A stretch of DNA of 50,048 nucleotides from Rhodospirillaceae bacterium. Its GTDB lineage: Bacteria > Pseudomonadota > Alphaproteobacteria > GCA-2721365. The DNA is taken from contig PBKC01000081.1 of the NCBI GenBank assembly GCA_002721365.1, positions 1-50,048 on the forward strand, given 5' to 3'. The notes beneath the pieces were generated by a model that worked only from the letters and a program-made list of their open reading frames with translations, was not told where the DNA came from and ran no database searches. Within the stretch, counting starts at the first letter, position 1. Each line of letters opens with the position of its first letter. The translations under genes were made by a program, and so were the position numbers. Positions 1 to 7,531 of this stretch are shown here, piece by piece.

Positions 1-2
1 AT

Positions 3-437
3 CCTGGCTATATATATTTATTCGATGAATGTAAGGATCATTGCACGGAACTAATTATTCTTTTACATGAAGATCCTTCTATTGAAAGACCGGAAAAATT
101 AAAACCAATTTTAAGTTTAGAGGAACGTAAAATGATTCTGTCTTCGCTAATCCAAGTTGATAGAATAGAAACCTATAAATTAGAGTCAGATTTATACCAA
201 TTACTGTCTATTTTAAATATAGATATAAGATTTCTAGGTGATGACTATAAGAATAAATCTTTTACTGGCGATGATTTAAATATCCCTATACATTTTCTTG
301 ATAGGTCACACGGCTGGAGCACTACGAAATTTAAAAATAAAATAGCTGAGAACACTTATTGCATTGAGATTCTGGCTCCCCGGGCCGGACTCGAACCAGC
401 GACCCAGCGGTTAACAGCCGCTTGCTCTACCAACTGA
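3..437 (+). CDS. 5'-truncated cytidylyltransferase (TagD/GCT-like), AT-rich
   Basis: The frame is open from the left edge and reads as a nucleotidyltransferase of the glycerol-3-phosphate cytidylyltransferase family, which activates a phosphorylated alcohol or sugar with CTP. Visible family blocks are a remnant of the first motif (PGYIYLFDECK, where relatives have HxGH), IERPEKLKPILSLEER, DIRFLGDDYKNKSFTG and the C-terminal STTKFKNKI. Roughly 15 N-terminal residues lie outside the window. The base composition is about 30% GC, unlike everything to the right. No stop codon occurs before the tRNA-Asn gene: about the last 20 codons are antisense tRNA sequence and the stop falls inside it. The conserved domain itself ends just before the tRNA, so the natural tail and stop appear to have been replaced. 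Such genes are typical of surface-polysaccharide loci; the substrate here is unknown. Confidence 0.75.
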   Translation, partial: PGYIYLFDECKDHCTELIILLHEDPSIERPEKLKPILSLEERKMILSSLIQVDRIETYKLESDLYQLLSILNIDIRFLGDDYKNKSFTGDDLNIPIHFLDRSHGWSTTKFKNKIAENTYCIEILAPRAGLEPATQRLTAACSTN

Positions 438-448
438 GCTACCGGGGA
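373..448 (-). tRNA. tRNA-Asn (GTT)
   Basis: Read on the reverse strand, the 76-nt sequence starts TCCCCGGTAGCTCAGTTGG, folds as a complete cloverleaf, has anticodon GTT (plus-strand 413-415), the T-arm GGTTCGAGTCC and an encoded CCA end at 373-375. The acceptor stem pairs CCCCGG with CCGGGG. A TATATA -10-like element lies about 16 bases upstream (464-469). The AT-rich block begins immediately beyond the 3' end, the classic side for island integration. Confidence 0.96.
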
Positions 449-515
449 TCAGTGGAGGCGCGCTATATAGCAAAGGCCTCCCCCGGACGCCACCCCTGTT
501 CGCGGCGAAATCACC

Positions 516-1880
516 TCATGCGGCAACTGAGGGCAGACCGGCCAAGGCCATGGCCAGCTCGCTCTCGTCATAGCTCGCGTCGACCAGCTTGCCGGCGAAA
601 TAATCGCTATAGGCCTGCATGTCGAAATGGCCGTGACCGCAGAGGTTGAACAGGATCGTGCGGCCGACCCCTTCCTCCTTGCAGCGGAGCGCTTCGTCGA
701 TCGCACCCTTCACCGCATGCGTCGCCTCGGGCGCCGGGACGATGGTCTCGGCTCGGGCGAACTCGACGCCGGCCGCGAAGCATTCGGTCTGCTTGTAGGC
801 GCGGGCTTCGAGCAGCTCCAGGTCGGCGAGATGGCTCACCATCGGCGCCATGCCGTGATAGCGGAGGCCGCCGGCATGGAACCCCGGCGGAACGAAGCTC
901 GACCCGAGGGTGTGCATCTTCACCAGCGGCGTGGTCTTGGCGGTGTCGCCGAAGTCGTAGGCATACTTGCCGCGGGTGAGGCTGGGGCAGGCGGCGGGCT
1001 CGACCGCGACGATCCGCACGTCCTTGCCGCCCCGAAGCTTCTCCCCGATGAAGGGGAAGGCGATGCCGGCGAAGTTGCTGCCGCCACCGGTGCAGCCGAC
1101 GATCACGTCGGGGTAGTCCCCGGCCATGTCGAGCTGAACCATCGCCTCCTGCCCGATCACGGTCTGATGCAGGAGAACGTGGTTGAGCACGCTGCCCAGG
1201 GCATATTTGGTGTCGTCGTTCTGCGCCGCGACCTCGACCGCCTCGCTGATCGCGATACCGAGGCTGCCCAGGCTGTCCGGGGTCTTCTCCAGGATCGCCC
1301 GGCCGGCCGCGGTCTCCTCGCTGGGGCTGGCGACGCAGCGGGCGCCGAAGGTCTCCATCAGCGCTTTGCGGTAGGGTTTCTGCTGGAAGCTCACCTTCAC
1401 CATGTAGACCAGCACTTCGAGGCCGAAGATCTGGCCGGCCATGGCGAGCGACGAGCCCCATTGCCCGGCGCCGGTCTCGGTCGACAGGCGCTTCACCCCG
1501 GCTTCCTTGTTGTAGAAGGCCTGAGGAACGGCCGTGTTGGGCTTGTGGCTCCCGGTCGGGCTGACGCCTTCGTACTTGTAGTAGATCTTGGCGGGGGTAC
1601 CGAGCTTCTGCTCGAGCCTGCGGGCGCGATAGAGCGGCGACGGGCGCCATTGGCGGTAGACCTCGCGCACCGGTTCCGGAATTTCGATCTCGCGCTCCGT
1701 CGAGACCTCCTGGCCGATCAGCGCCATTGGGAACAGCGGGGCGAGATCGTCGGGGCCGATCGGCTGCCCGGTGCCGGGGTGGAGCACTGCCGGCGGCGGG
1801 CTCGGCAGGTCGGCGGCAATATTGTACCAGTGACGCGGAATTCCTTCCTCGCCGAGCAGATATTTGACGCTTTCGCTCAT
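516..1880 (-). CDS. TrpB2-type tryptophan synthase beta chain
   Basis: A PLP enzyme of about 454 residues belonging to the TrpB2 branch of tryptophan synthase beta subunits, which condense indole with serine. The PLP lysine lies in GSHKPNTA (about residue 113), and the phosphate-binding glycine loop is CTGGGSNF. TrpB2 proteins are longer than classical TrpB (about 400 residues) and carry the N-terminal extension seen here. The start at 1880 is chosen over a start 15 bases upstream because GGGAGG precedes it at good spacing. No trpA or other trp gene is nearby, so it is a stand-alone TrpB2, which in other organisms is thought to salvage free indole or use a related substrate. The next gene upstream on the same strand is a DMT-family exporter 77 bases away. 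Confidence 0.9.
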   Translation of the reverse strand: MSESVKYLLGEEGIPRHWYNIAADLPSPPPAVLHPGTGQPIGPDDLAPLFPMALIGQEVSTEREIEIPEPVREVYRQWRPSPLYRARRLEQKLGTPAKIYYKYEGVSPTGSHKPNTAVPQAFYNKEAGVKRLSTETGAGQWGSSLAMAGQIFGLEVLVYMVKVSFQQKPYRKALMETFGARCVASPSEETAAGRAILEKTPDSLGSLGIAISEAVEVAAQNDDTKYALGSVLNHVLLHQTVIGQEAMVQLDMAGDYPDVIVGCTGGGSNFAGIAFPFIGEKLRGGKDVRIVAVEPAACPSLTRGKYAYDFGDTAKTTPLVKMHTLGSSFVPPGFHAGGLRYHGMAPMVSHLADLELLEARAYKQTECFAAGVEFARAETIVPAPEATHAVKGAIDEALRCKEEGVGRTILFNLCGHGHFDMQAYSDYFAGKLVDASYDESELAMALAGLPSVAA

Positions 1881-1957
1881 CCCAACCTCCCGCAAGCCCG
1901 TTGTATTTCAGCACTTTGTGTGGTCCAGCGAAACGATAGCATGCGGTACCCGGCCGC

Positions 1958-2884
1958 TCAATCAGGGGTGCGTGCCGACGGCGGCAGATAGCCGTGGACG
2001 ACGGCGAGGGCCGCCAGGACCAGGGCCAGCGCGACGATCTCGGCCAGCCCGACATGCTCGCCCAGCAGCAGGGCGCCGCCGAAGATGCCCACCACGGGAA
2101 TGAGGAGGGTGCTGATCGCCGCGACCCCGGCCGAATAGAGCGCGACGATGCGGAACCAGATCCACACGCAGAGCGCCGAGCCGATCAGCATGTTGTAGAC
2201 GACGCCGAGGGCCGGCCACAGGCCGATGCCGGAGACGTCGAAATCGTCGAGGACCGCCGCGCCGATCGTCAGCGGGATGGCGGCCAGGAGCATCTGCCAG
2301 CCCGCCAAGGCGATTGTCGACAGACCGATGCGGCCGACTTTGACCACTACCGTGCCAGCCCCCCAGCAGAAGGCGGCGCCCGTCATCAGCAGCGTTCCCA
2401 GGGGCGAGGCGCCGATGTCCCGGAAATCGTCGCGGAGGAGCAGAGCCATGCCGGACAGGCCAAGCACGACGCCGGCGATCCGTCGGGCGGTCAGCCGCTC
2501 GCCGAGGATGATGGCGCTCAAGAGAATGCTCCAGACCGGCATGGTGTAAGCGACGATCGCCGCCCGGCCGGCATTCATCAACCCGACGGCATAGGCGCTC
2601 AACAGCATCCACAGCGTGATGTTGAGCATCGACGCGAGCAGCAGATGCGGCATCTCGTGCCGTGTCGGGACCAAGCGGCGACGGGAAAGCCATGTGCCGA
2701 ACAGCAGGATGGCTCCGCCGACGCCGGTGCTGGCCGCCCGGAAGGTCCACGGCGGAACTTCCGTGACGACGACCTTCATAACCGGCCAGTTGAAGCCCCA
2801 GCACAGGCTCAGCACGCCGACTAGGACCAGTCCCAGGGCTGGAGGCGTGGCGGTTGTCACCACGGTGCGCGTGTCGGAAAGCAT
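1958..2884 (-). CDS. DMT superfamily (EamA) transporter
   Basis: The 308-residue protein is almost entirely hydrophobic with about ten predicted membrane helices in two repeated halves, the hallmark of EamA/RhaT drug-metabolite transporters. The first helix contains the family pattern LCWGFNWPVMK, and the second half repeats it as FCWGAGTVVVK. These proteins usually export amino acids, other metabolites or drugs; the substrate cannot be read from sequence. It lies upstream of the TrpB2 gene on the same strand, so export of an aromatic compound is possible but is only an inference. No strong ribosome-binding site is visible before the ATG. Confidence 0.85.
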   Translation of the reverse strand: MLSDTRTVVTTATPPALGLVLVGVLSLCWGFNWPVMKVVVTEVPPWTFRAASTGVGGAILLFGTWLSRRRLVPTRHEMPHLLLASMLNITLWMLLSAYAVGLMNAGRAAIVAYTMPVWSILLSAIILGERLTARRIAGVVLGLSGMALLLRDDFRDIGASPLGTLLMTGAAFCWGAGTVVVKVGRIGLSTIALAGWQMLLAAIPLTIGAAVLDDFDVSGIGLWPALGVVYNMLIGSALCVWIWFRIVALYSAGVAAISTLLIPVVGIFGGALLLGEHVGLAEIVALALVLAALAVVHGYLPPSARTPD

Positions 2885-3197
2885 GAAGGGTCGATATGCC
2901 GGCGTGCAGGAAGCGGGAAGGGCGGACCTCGCCCGCGGGCAGCTTATCGCACCGATCGCCGCGACGTTTCCTCAGATTCTGCCGGGTGGAGGGGAAAGAT
3001 TTTCCCCCGGAGCGCAAGGTCTGCAATGGCGGGAGTTGACGGCCGTCGTAGCCAGCCCACCCCGACCGTCATGGCACGACTTGATCGTGCCATCCACGAC
3101 TTGCCTTGCCCGGCAGTCGCTTCAGTAAAGTCGTGGATCGCATGATCAAGCCATGCGATGACGAGTGGAATCAATGAATTAGGGGATGTTTCTCAGC
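2885..3197. other. 313-bp non-coding interval with paired hairpin repeats
   Basis: No convincing gene lies here. The only structure seen is an inverted pair of 36-bp repeats at 3067-3163, listed separately. Short open frames across it lack coding character. The left part would contain the promoter of the leftward DMT transporter gene. Confidence 0.6.
3067..3163. repeat. Inverted pair of 36-bp REP-like hairpins
   Basis: Copy one is 3067-3102 (forward) and copy two is 3128-3163 (reverse). In the same orientation they share CGTCAT, a central CTTGAT and ATCCACGACTT. The stem arms differ but still pair: GGCACG with CGTGCC in one, CGCATG with CATGCG in the other. The compensatory changes show that a hairpin is what is conserved. 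This resembles palindromic elements interspersed in many alphaproteobacterial genomes. Confidence 0.8.
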
Positions 3198-3317
3198 TTA
3201 TTGAGAAGCCAGAATCTCCAGAACCGAGACCGCCGCGCGTGCCGCCTGGATCAGGCAAAGCAGCCAGATGGCGCGGTTGATGATCGGCATGTAGGTCTGC
3301 AGATGCTCGCTGTTCAT
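3198..3317 (-). CDS. Small single-helix membrane protein (39 aa)
   Basis: A 39-residue reading frame starting MNSEHLQTYMP, with one hydrophobic segment (about residues 12-36) rich in Ile, Leu, Ala and Val. A purine-rich stretch GGGGGGAGA lies about nine bases before the ATG at 3317, which supports that start over longer forms. I recognise no family. It sits between a repeat pair and a glycosyltransferase-like gene on the same strand, 72 bases downstream of the latter. It could be a small membrane-regulatory protein or a chance frame; the Shine-Dalgarno and helix tip me slightly towards real. Confidence 0.4.
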   Translation of the reverse strand: MNSEHLQTYMPIINRAIWLLCLIQAARAAVSVLEILASQ

Positions 3318-3389
3318 CGCTCGGGTCTCCCCCCATTCAGGTTCGAAAGGTCCGGCCGCAGCCGTTTCTCGAACCGATAGCAGCAAGCA

Positions 3390-4265
3390 TCATGCCGAGT
3401 GGCGCTGCACCACCATGCCGCCGTCGCGGGCGGTGATCTGATAGCGGTTGTCGGCGTGCTGGATTTCCAGGAATGACGCGTTCTCGACGGCCGGCTTGTA
3501 GACGCGGAAGGTCCGCATCACCCCGATCGTCGCCGCGCTCTCCAGCGGGCTGACGAACCGGACGTCGCCGTCGAGGAACCATCGCTGCGCCGCCCAGTGC
3601 GCCATCTGCTGGGCGTTCAGGAAGAAACAGCCGGCATGCGGGTTGTGCGGGCGCTGGAAGCGGACCGGATGTCCCATCACCTGGGCGGTCAAGGCGGGCC
3701 GGTCGTCGACGTCCTGGTAGGGGGCCGACCAGTCCTTCGGCAGGGACCCGTCGATGTAGAGCTTTCGGAAGGGCGAGGCGAGCGAAAGCTCGTACCGGTT
3801 GGGCTGGAGCACGCAATCGTCACCTGCCCAGCCGGTGAACCATATCAGCTTGGTGAAGTAGGTCGGGTCGGGGACGATCAGGTCGTCTTCCAGGAAGCCG
3901 AAATAGTCGTAGCTGCCGAGGCCGTCACGCAGCACGGCATGGCACTCGAACCCCAGCATTTTCGGATCGGCATTCGTCGGGTGGTGGCGGTAGAGCCCCT
4001 CGGGAAGCTCGATCGATCCCAGGAGATGCTGTTCACCCGTGGTACAGACGACGATGTCGAGGGTATGGGAGCCCTCGGTGTTGGCGGGGATGGCTCGCCG
4101 CTCGCGCCCGTCCAGCATCGCCTGGGGCGTGCCGAACGTGTAGTGGAGCACGCGAATGCAGGCTTCCAGGGCATTCCGCCTGACGCCCGACCGGCCGGTT
4201 AGCGACCCGTGACCGCCGCCGCTGGCGCCGCCGAAGAAATGGGGAATGGCGATCAGTATCCGCAT
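3390..4265 (-). CDS. Glycosyltransferase-like protein of unknown specificity
   Basis: The 291-residue protein has the look of a GT-A-fold glycosyltransferase: a N-terminal strand-loop MRILIAIPHFFGG, a central YDYFGFLEDDLIVPDP segment with an EDD acidic triad in the position of a DXD metal/nucleotide-binding motif (about residues 124-126), and a later aromatic-rich region. It has no signal peptide or membrane helix, so it is probably cytoplasmic. I do not recognise a named subfamily and cannot assign donor or acceptor. Codon use matches the host, so it does not look recently acquired. No polysaccharide cluster surrounds it. Confidence 0.6.
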   Translation of the reverse strand: MRILIAIPHFFGGASGGGHGSLTGRSGVRRNALEACIRVLHYTFGTPQAMLDGRERRAIPANTEGSHTLDIVVCTTGEQHLLGSIELPEGLYRHHPTNADPKMLGFECHAVLRDGLGSYDYFGFLEDDLIVPDPTYFTKLIWFTGWAGDDCVLQPNRYELSLASPFRKLYIDGSLPKDWSAPYQDVDDRPALTAQVMGHPVRFQRPHNPHAGCFFLNAQQMAHWAAQRWFLDGDVRFVSPLESAATIGVMRTFRVYKPAVENASFLEIQHADNRYQITARDGGMVVQRHSA

Positions 4266-4454
4266 GGATGTTCCGGCCGAGGCTGGTCTTCAATGCGGAG
4301 CACTGTTACCCGGTTTGGGGCTCTCGTGCGAGGCGCGGATAGGACGCCTTTCGAAAAACGGTTGTGGCCCACGGCTCACGGTCGTCCAGGCCCGGAATCC
4401 GCAACGGCGGCTCGAGGCAGGGTGTTCTCCCCGCAACGAGGCATGGAGGCACTT

Positions 4455-4640
4455 ATGGAATTCATTTTCGGAATATTGGTACTGATCGCCGACATCTGGG
4501 CGATCGTCAACGTCATTGGCAGCGGCGCTTCGACGGGCGGAAAGGTCCTGTGGGTGCTGCTGATTCTGCTTCTGCCGTTGATCGGTTTCCTGATCTGGCT
4601 GGTGGCGGGGCCTCGGCGCACCGCAGCACCGGCAGTGTGA
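4455..4640 (+). CDS. PLDc_N-type two-helix small membrane protein
   Basis: A 61-residue protein with two hydrophobic helices (about residues 3-22 and 30-52) linked by a Gly/Ser loop, ending in LIGFLIWLVAGPRR. The pattern VLLILLLPLIGFLIWLVAGPR matches the phospholipase D N-terminal (PLDc_N) membrane domain found as a stand-alone short protein. GGAGG precedes the ATG at 4455 by six bases; an upstream ATG at 4443 overlaps that GGAGG and is less likely. The function of the stand-alone domain is unknown. An antiporter gene follows 44 bases downstream and may be co-transcribed. Confidence 0.7.
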   Translation: MEFIFGILVLIADIWAIVNVIGSGASTGGKVLWVLLILLLPLIGFLIWLVAGPRRTAAPAV

Positions 4641-4684
4641 CCCGGTTCAGAAGGCGGCGTCCGCTGAGCTTCTGAACCGGCAGA

Positions 4685-5953
4685 ATGGAGGCCGTCGACT
4701 GGGCTCTGTTGATCGGGGCGGGGAGCGTCCTCGCACTCGCGGTTACCTCCGGTTACGTCAAGAACCGTCTGTGGATTTCCGAGCCGACGATCTGCCTGTT
4801 GATCGGGATCGCCGTCGGACCGGTTGGAATCGGCTTCGCGGACATCAGGCTCGGCGATCCGGGCCAGAACCTCTTCATCGAACAAGCGGCCCGCATCACC
4901 GTGGCGATATCGGTGATGGGGGCCGCGTTGCGGCTGCCGCTTGGCTATGTCCGGTGCCGATGGCGTGAGCTGGCGGTCGTGCTGCTGCCGGGCATGCTTC
5001 TCATGTGGGCTGTCAGCGGCGCTATCGTTTGGGGCGTTTTCGGTCTGCCGCTGCTCGTCGCTCTGCTGATCGGGGCGGTCGTCACGCCCACCGACCCGGT
5101 TCTGGCCGATTCGATCGTCGCCGGTACCGTCGCGGAAGCCAGCGTGCCCGAACGTATGCGCCACGCGCTCACGGTGGAAAGCGGCGCGAATGACGGCCTC
5201 GGTCTCATGTTCGTCCTGCTGCCCATAAGCCTGCTCGACCGGCCAACCGGGGAAGCGCTCACCCATTGGATCGGTTTCACGGTGGGGTGGGAGCTGCTGA
5301 GCGCGATTGCCATCGGCGCGGCGATGGGCTGGCTCAGCGGCAAGGCGGCCGATCTGGCCTTTCGACGTCCCGACACCGAGGCGACCTCGATAACGACCGT
5401 GGGGTTGGCGCTGACGTTGACGGCGCTCGCCGCGGTATCGCTCGTCGAGAGCGACGGCATTCTTGCGGTCTTCGTTGCCGGGCTGGTGTTCAATCAGACT
5501 GCCGGAACCCATGCAGAGGTTCGGCATGAGCATTTTCAGGAATCGGTCGGCAGATTCTTCGATCTGCCCATCTTCATTCTATTCGGGATGATCCTGCCCT
5601 GGCGGGAATGGGGCGATCTCGGCTGGCCCGCGGCGGTGGCCGTGGTGGGGATCCTTGCCCTCCGGCGCCTGCCGGCCTGGTTCCTGATCGCCCGATGGCT
5701 GCCGTCGCTGAGGACGAAACAGGAGGTACTCTTCAACGGCTGGTTCGGCCCGATCGGGATCGCCGCTCTGTTCTACGCCACCATGGCCTATGAGCGGACG
5801 GGAGAGAGCACGGTATGGACCGTTGCGACTCTGATCATCTTTTCCTCGATCATGGTGCACGGGATTACGGCGACGCCCTTGACCAGGCTGTTCGCGCACC
5901 ATGCCGCCGAAGCCGCTACTCGAGAATCGCGTAGCCCAGAAGACCCAGCATGA
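4685..5953 (+). CDS. CPA1-type Na+(K+)/H+ antiporter
   Basis: A 422-residue inner-membrane protein with about twelve helices. It has the family signatures VTPTDPVLADSIV (the TP-x-DP unwound helix) and ESGANDGLGLMF, whose ND pair is the cation/proton-binding site of electroneutral CPA1 antiporters. It would exchange Na+ or K+ for protons to control cytoplasmic pH and salt. It lacks the long cytoplasmic C-terminal domain of many NhaP proteins. Its 3' end overlaps the convergent ZIP transporter gene by 38 bases. Confidence 0.88.
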   Translation: MEAVDWALLIGAGSVLALAVTSGYVKNRLWISEPTICLLIGIAVGPVGIGFADIRLGDPGQNLFIEQAARITVAISVMGAALRLPLGYVRCRWRELAVVLLPGMLLMWAVSGAIVWGVFGLPLLVALLIGAVVTPTDPVLADSIVAGTVAEASVPERMRHALTVESGANDGLGLMFVLLPISLLDRPTGEALTHWIGFTVGWELLSAIAIGAAMGWLSGKAADLAFRRPDTEATSITTVGLALTLTALAAVSLVESDGILAVFVAGLVFNQTAGTHAEVRHEHFQESVGRFFDLPIFILFGMILPWREWGDLGWPAAVAVVGILALRRLPAWFLIARWLPSLRTKQEVLFNGWFGPIGIAALFYATMAYERTGESTVWTVATLIIFSSIMVHGITATPLTRLFAHHAAEAATRESRSPEDPA

Positions 5954-6629
5954 AGCCTCCGACGGCGCCGAGCGGCGGCGCCCAGTGATGCTCCAGGCGG
6001 ACCTGCGGGGCGATATCCTCGAAGATCAGATACAGGATGCCGCCAGCCGCGAACATCATGACCGCGCCGAGCGTCGCCGGTGCGTCCTGCAGGAAAGTGA
6101 AGCCGAACCACGCCGCAAGCGGCCCCAGGAGGACGAGGCCGCAGAAGGCGAGTAGGGCCCGTCGGGTCGATATCTCTCCGTCCGCTCTCAGCTCCCGATA
6201 GGCGTTGAAACCTTCCGGGTAGTTCTGCAGGGCGATGAGCACGGCGAGCAGGAGGCCTGCCGCCTTCTCGGTGGCCAGCATTGCCCCCATCGCCATCGAT
6301 TCGGGCAGGAAGTCCAGCAGCATCGCCAGCAGCATCGAAGCCGCGCCACCACGCTTTTCGATCAGCCTGTCGACCAGGAAGAAGAAAACGCCGCCGGCAC
6401 CGAACGCCACCATGACCCACGGGACGGAGAGATAGCGTATGCCTTCCGGAACCAGCACGAGGGCGATGGCGGAAAACAAAGCGCCGCCGCCGAACGCCAT
6501 CACCGTATGGCGAAACTCTTCCTCCATCCACCCCGGCTGCATTCTCTCGATGCACGCGGTGAGACCGCCGAGCGGTATCGTCGCGCCGGCGATGGTGGCG
6601 TAGAGGGCGGCGGCCTGAAGTGAAGTCAC
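5916..6629 (-). CDS. ZIP-family divalent metal transporter
   Basis: An integral membrane protein with about eight helices resembling ZIP zinc/iron uptake permeases. The metal-site helices read DFLPESMAMG and LQNYPEGFNAYRE, corresponding to the paired helices that carry HNxPEG and HEIPEG in classical ZIPs; the usual first histidine is Gln here. I chose a GTG start at 6629 (about 237 residues). A longer frame is open up to 6800 but overlaps the HAD gene and encodes proline/arginine-rich sequence without family character. The start is uncertain because no clear ribosome-binding site is visible. It lies just downstream of the HAD gene and may be co-transcribed with it. Confidence 0.75.
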   Translation of the reverse strand: MTSLQAAALYATIAGATIPLGGLTACIERMQPGWMEEEFRHTVMAFGGGALFSAIALVLVPEGIRYLSVPWVMVAFGAGGVFFFLVDRLIEKRGGAASMLLAMLLDFLPESMAMGAMLATEKAAGLLLAVLIALQNYPEGFNAYRELRADGEISTRRALLAFCGLVLLGPLAAWFGFTFLQDAPATLGAVMMFAAGGILYLIFEDIAPQVRLEHHWAPPLGAVGGFMLGLLGYAILE

Positions 6630-6651
6630 GAGTCGGCGTGCGCCGGCGGCT

Positions 6652-7368
6652 TCATGCGCCCAGCAATCGAGCGAGCTCCGGAAAGCTGTCGACCACGACG
6701 TCGTGATGGGAGGAGGGGGTCGGGTCCGGCGGCCCGGCGGGGCCCCATTCGTCCGGGCGGCGCACGAAAGCCGTCTTGAAACCGGCTGCCTTCGCGGCAT
6801 CGAGATCGAAATTATGGCATGCCACCATGCAGCACTCGCCGGGATCGAGCTGAAGCCAGCGGGCCGCTGTCAGATAGGCTTCGGGCAAGACCTTGTACTT
6901 GCCGATCATTTCGCAGGAGATCACGGCGTCCCAGCTCAGTCCGTTCACTTGCGCCGTATCCACGATCAGCCGAACGCTGAGCAGGGTGAAAGACGCGCAG
7001 ATGTACTTTGCCCGCAGCTTGGGCAGGGCAGCCGGAAAATCCGGCCAGCAACGGAAGCTGTGGACGGCGTCCCACCAGATCGTGCGGCGTTCCTCGGCCG
7101 TGACTGCGTCCAGTCCGTTCTCGGCGAGGACTTCGTCGAGCGCCATGCGGTGGGCGTCATCGAAGTTGTAGGCGGGCGGCTCGTCCCGCCCGAGATTGAC
7201 GACTCGTCCCAGCGACCGCCGTCTAAGCTCGTTGGCCAGTTCGGGCCAGTCGCGTTCGATGCCGTGCTTCTGACCCACCGCCGCCAGGGCGGTCGTGAAA
7301 CCCGTATGCCAGTCGAGGATCGTGCCGCCGGTATCGAACGTCAGTGCCTTGAGTCCGTCGAGGCTCAT
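6652..7368 (-). CDS. Type II (L-2-)haloacid dehalogenase-like HAD hydrolase
   Basis: A 238-residue HAD hydrolase. Motif I is LTFDTGGTILDW with nucleophile D12; as in haloacid dehalogenases, the second Asp of phosphatases is absent. The basic motif is GKYKVLPEAY, and motif IV is the type-II-like MVACHNFDLDAAKAAGF followed by FVRRPDEWGP. Relatives hydrolyse L-2-haloacids, though many members act on other small acids, so the substrate is not certain. It precedes the ZIP transporter on the same strand with about a 22-base gap, suggesting one transcript but no obvious shared pathway. Confidence 0.85.
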   Translation of the reverse strand: MSLDGLKALTFDTGGTILDWHTGFTTALAAVGQKHGIERDWPELANELRRRSLGRVVNLGRDEPPAYNFDDAHRMALDEVLAENGLDAVTAEERRTIWWDAVHSFRCWPDFPAALPKLRAKYICASFTLLSVRLIVDTAQVNGLSWDAVISCEMIGKYKVLPEAYLTAARWLQLDPGECCMVACHNFDLDAAKAAGFKTAFVRRPDEWGPAGPPDPTPSSHHDVVVDSFPELARLLGA

Positions 7369-7531
7369 GCGTTTCGCTCCCTGTTTCCCTTACGGCTCCG
7401 CGCCGCCCGTCGATCCTAGCAGTCGCTGCGGCGCGGCCCTACCGGACACAGCCTCCGGCTGGTGGATGACAGTTTTTCGTGCGGCGCACTGTTCGACGGG
7501 AAAAGGGGCAGACGCGATGATTGGTCACGCA

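Noticed and set aside
607..2055. Long open frames on both strands over the TrpB2 gene
   Set aside because: They are shadows of the TrpB2 gene, which has an intact PLP lysine and family length.
2944..3174. 76-codon reverse frame upstream of the DMT gene
   Set aside because: It runs through the hairpin repeat pair, and its predicted peptide is translated repeat sequence.
6630..6800. N-terminal extension of the ZIP transporter
   Set aside because: It overlaps the HAD gene and encodes Pro/Arg-rich sequence without membrane character, so I took the GTG at 6629.
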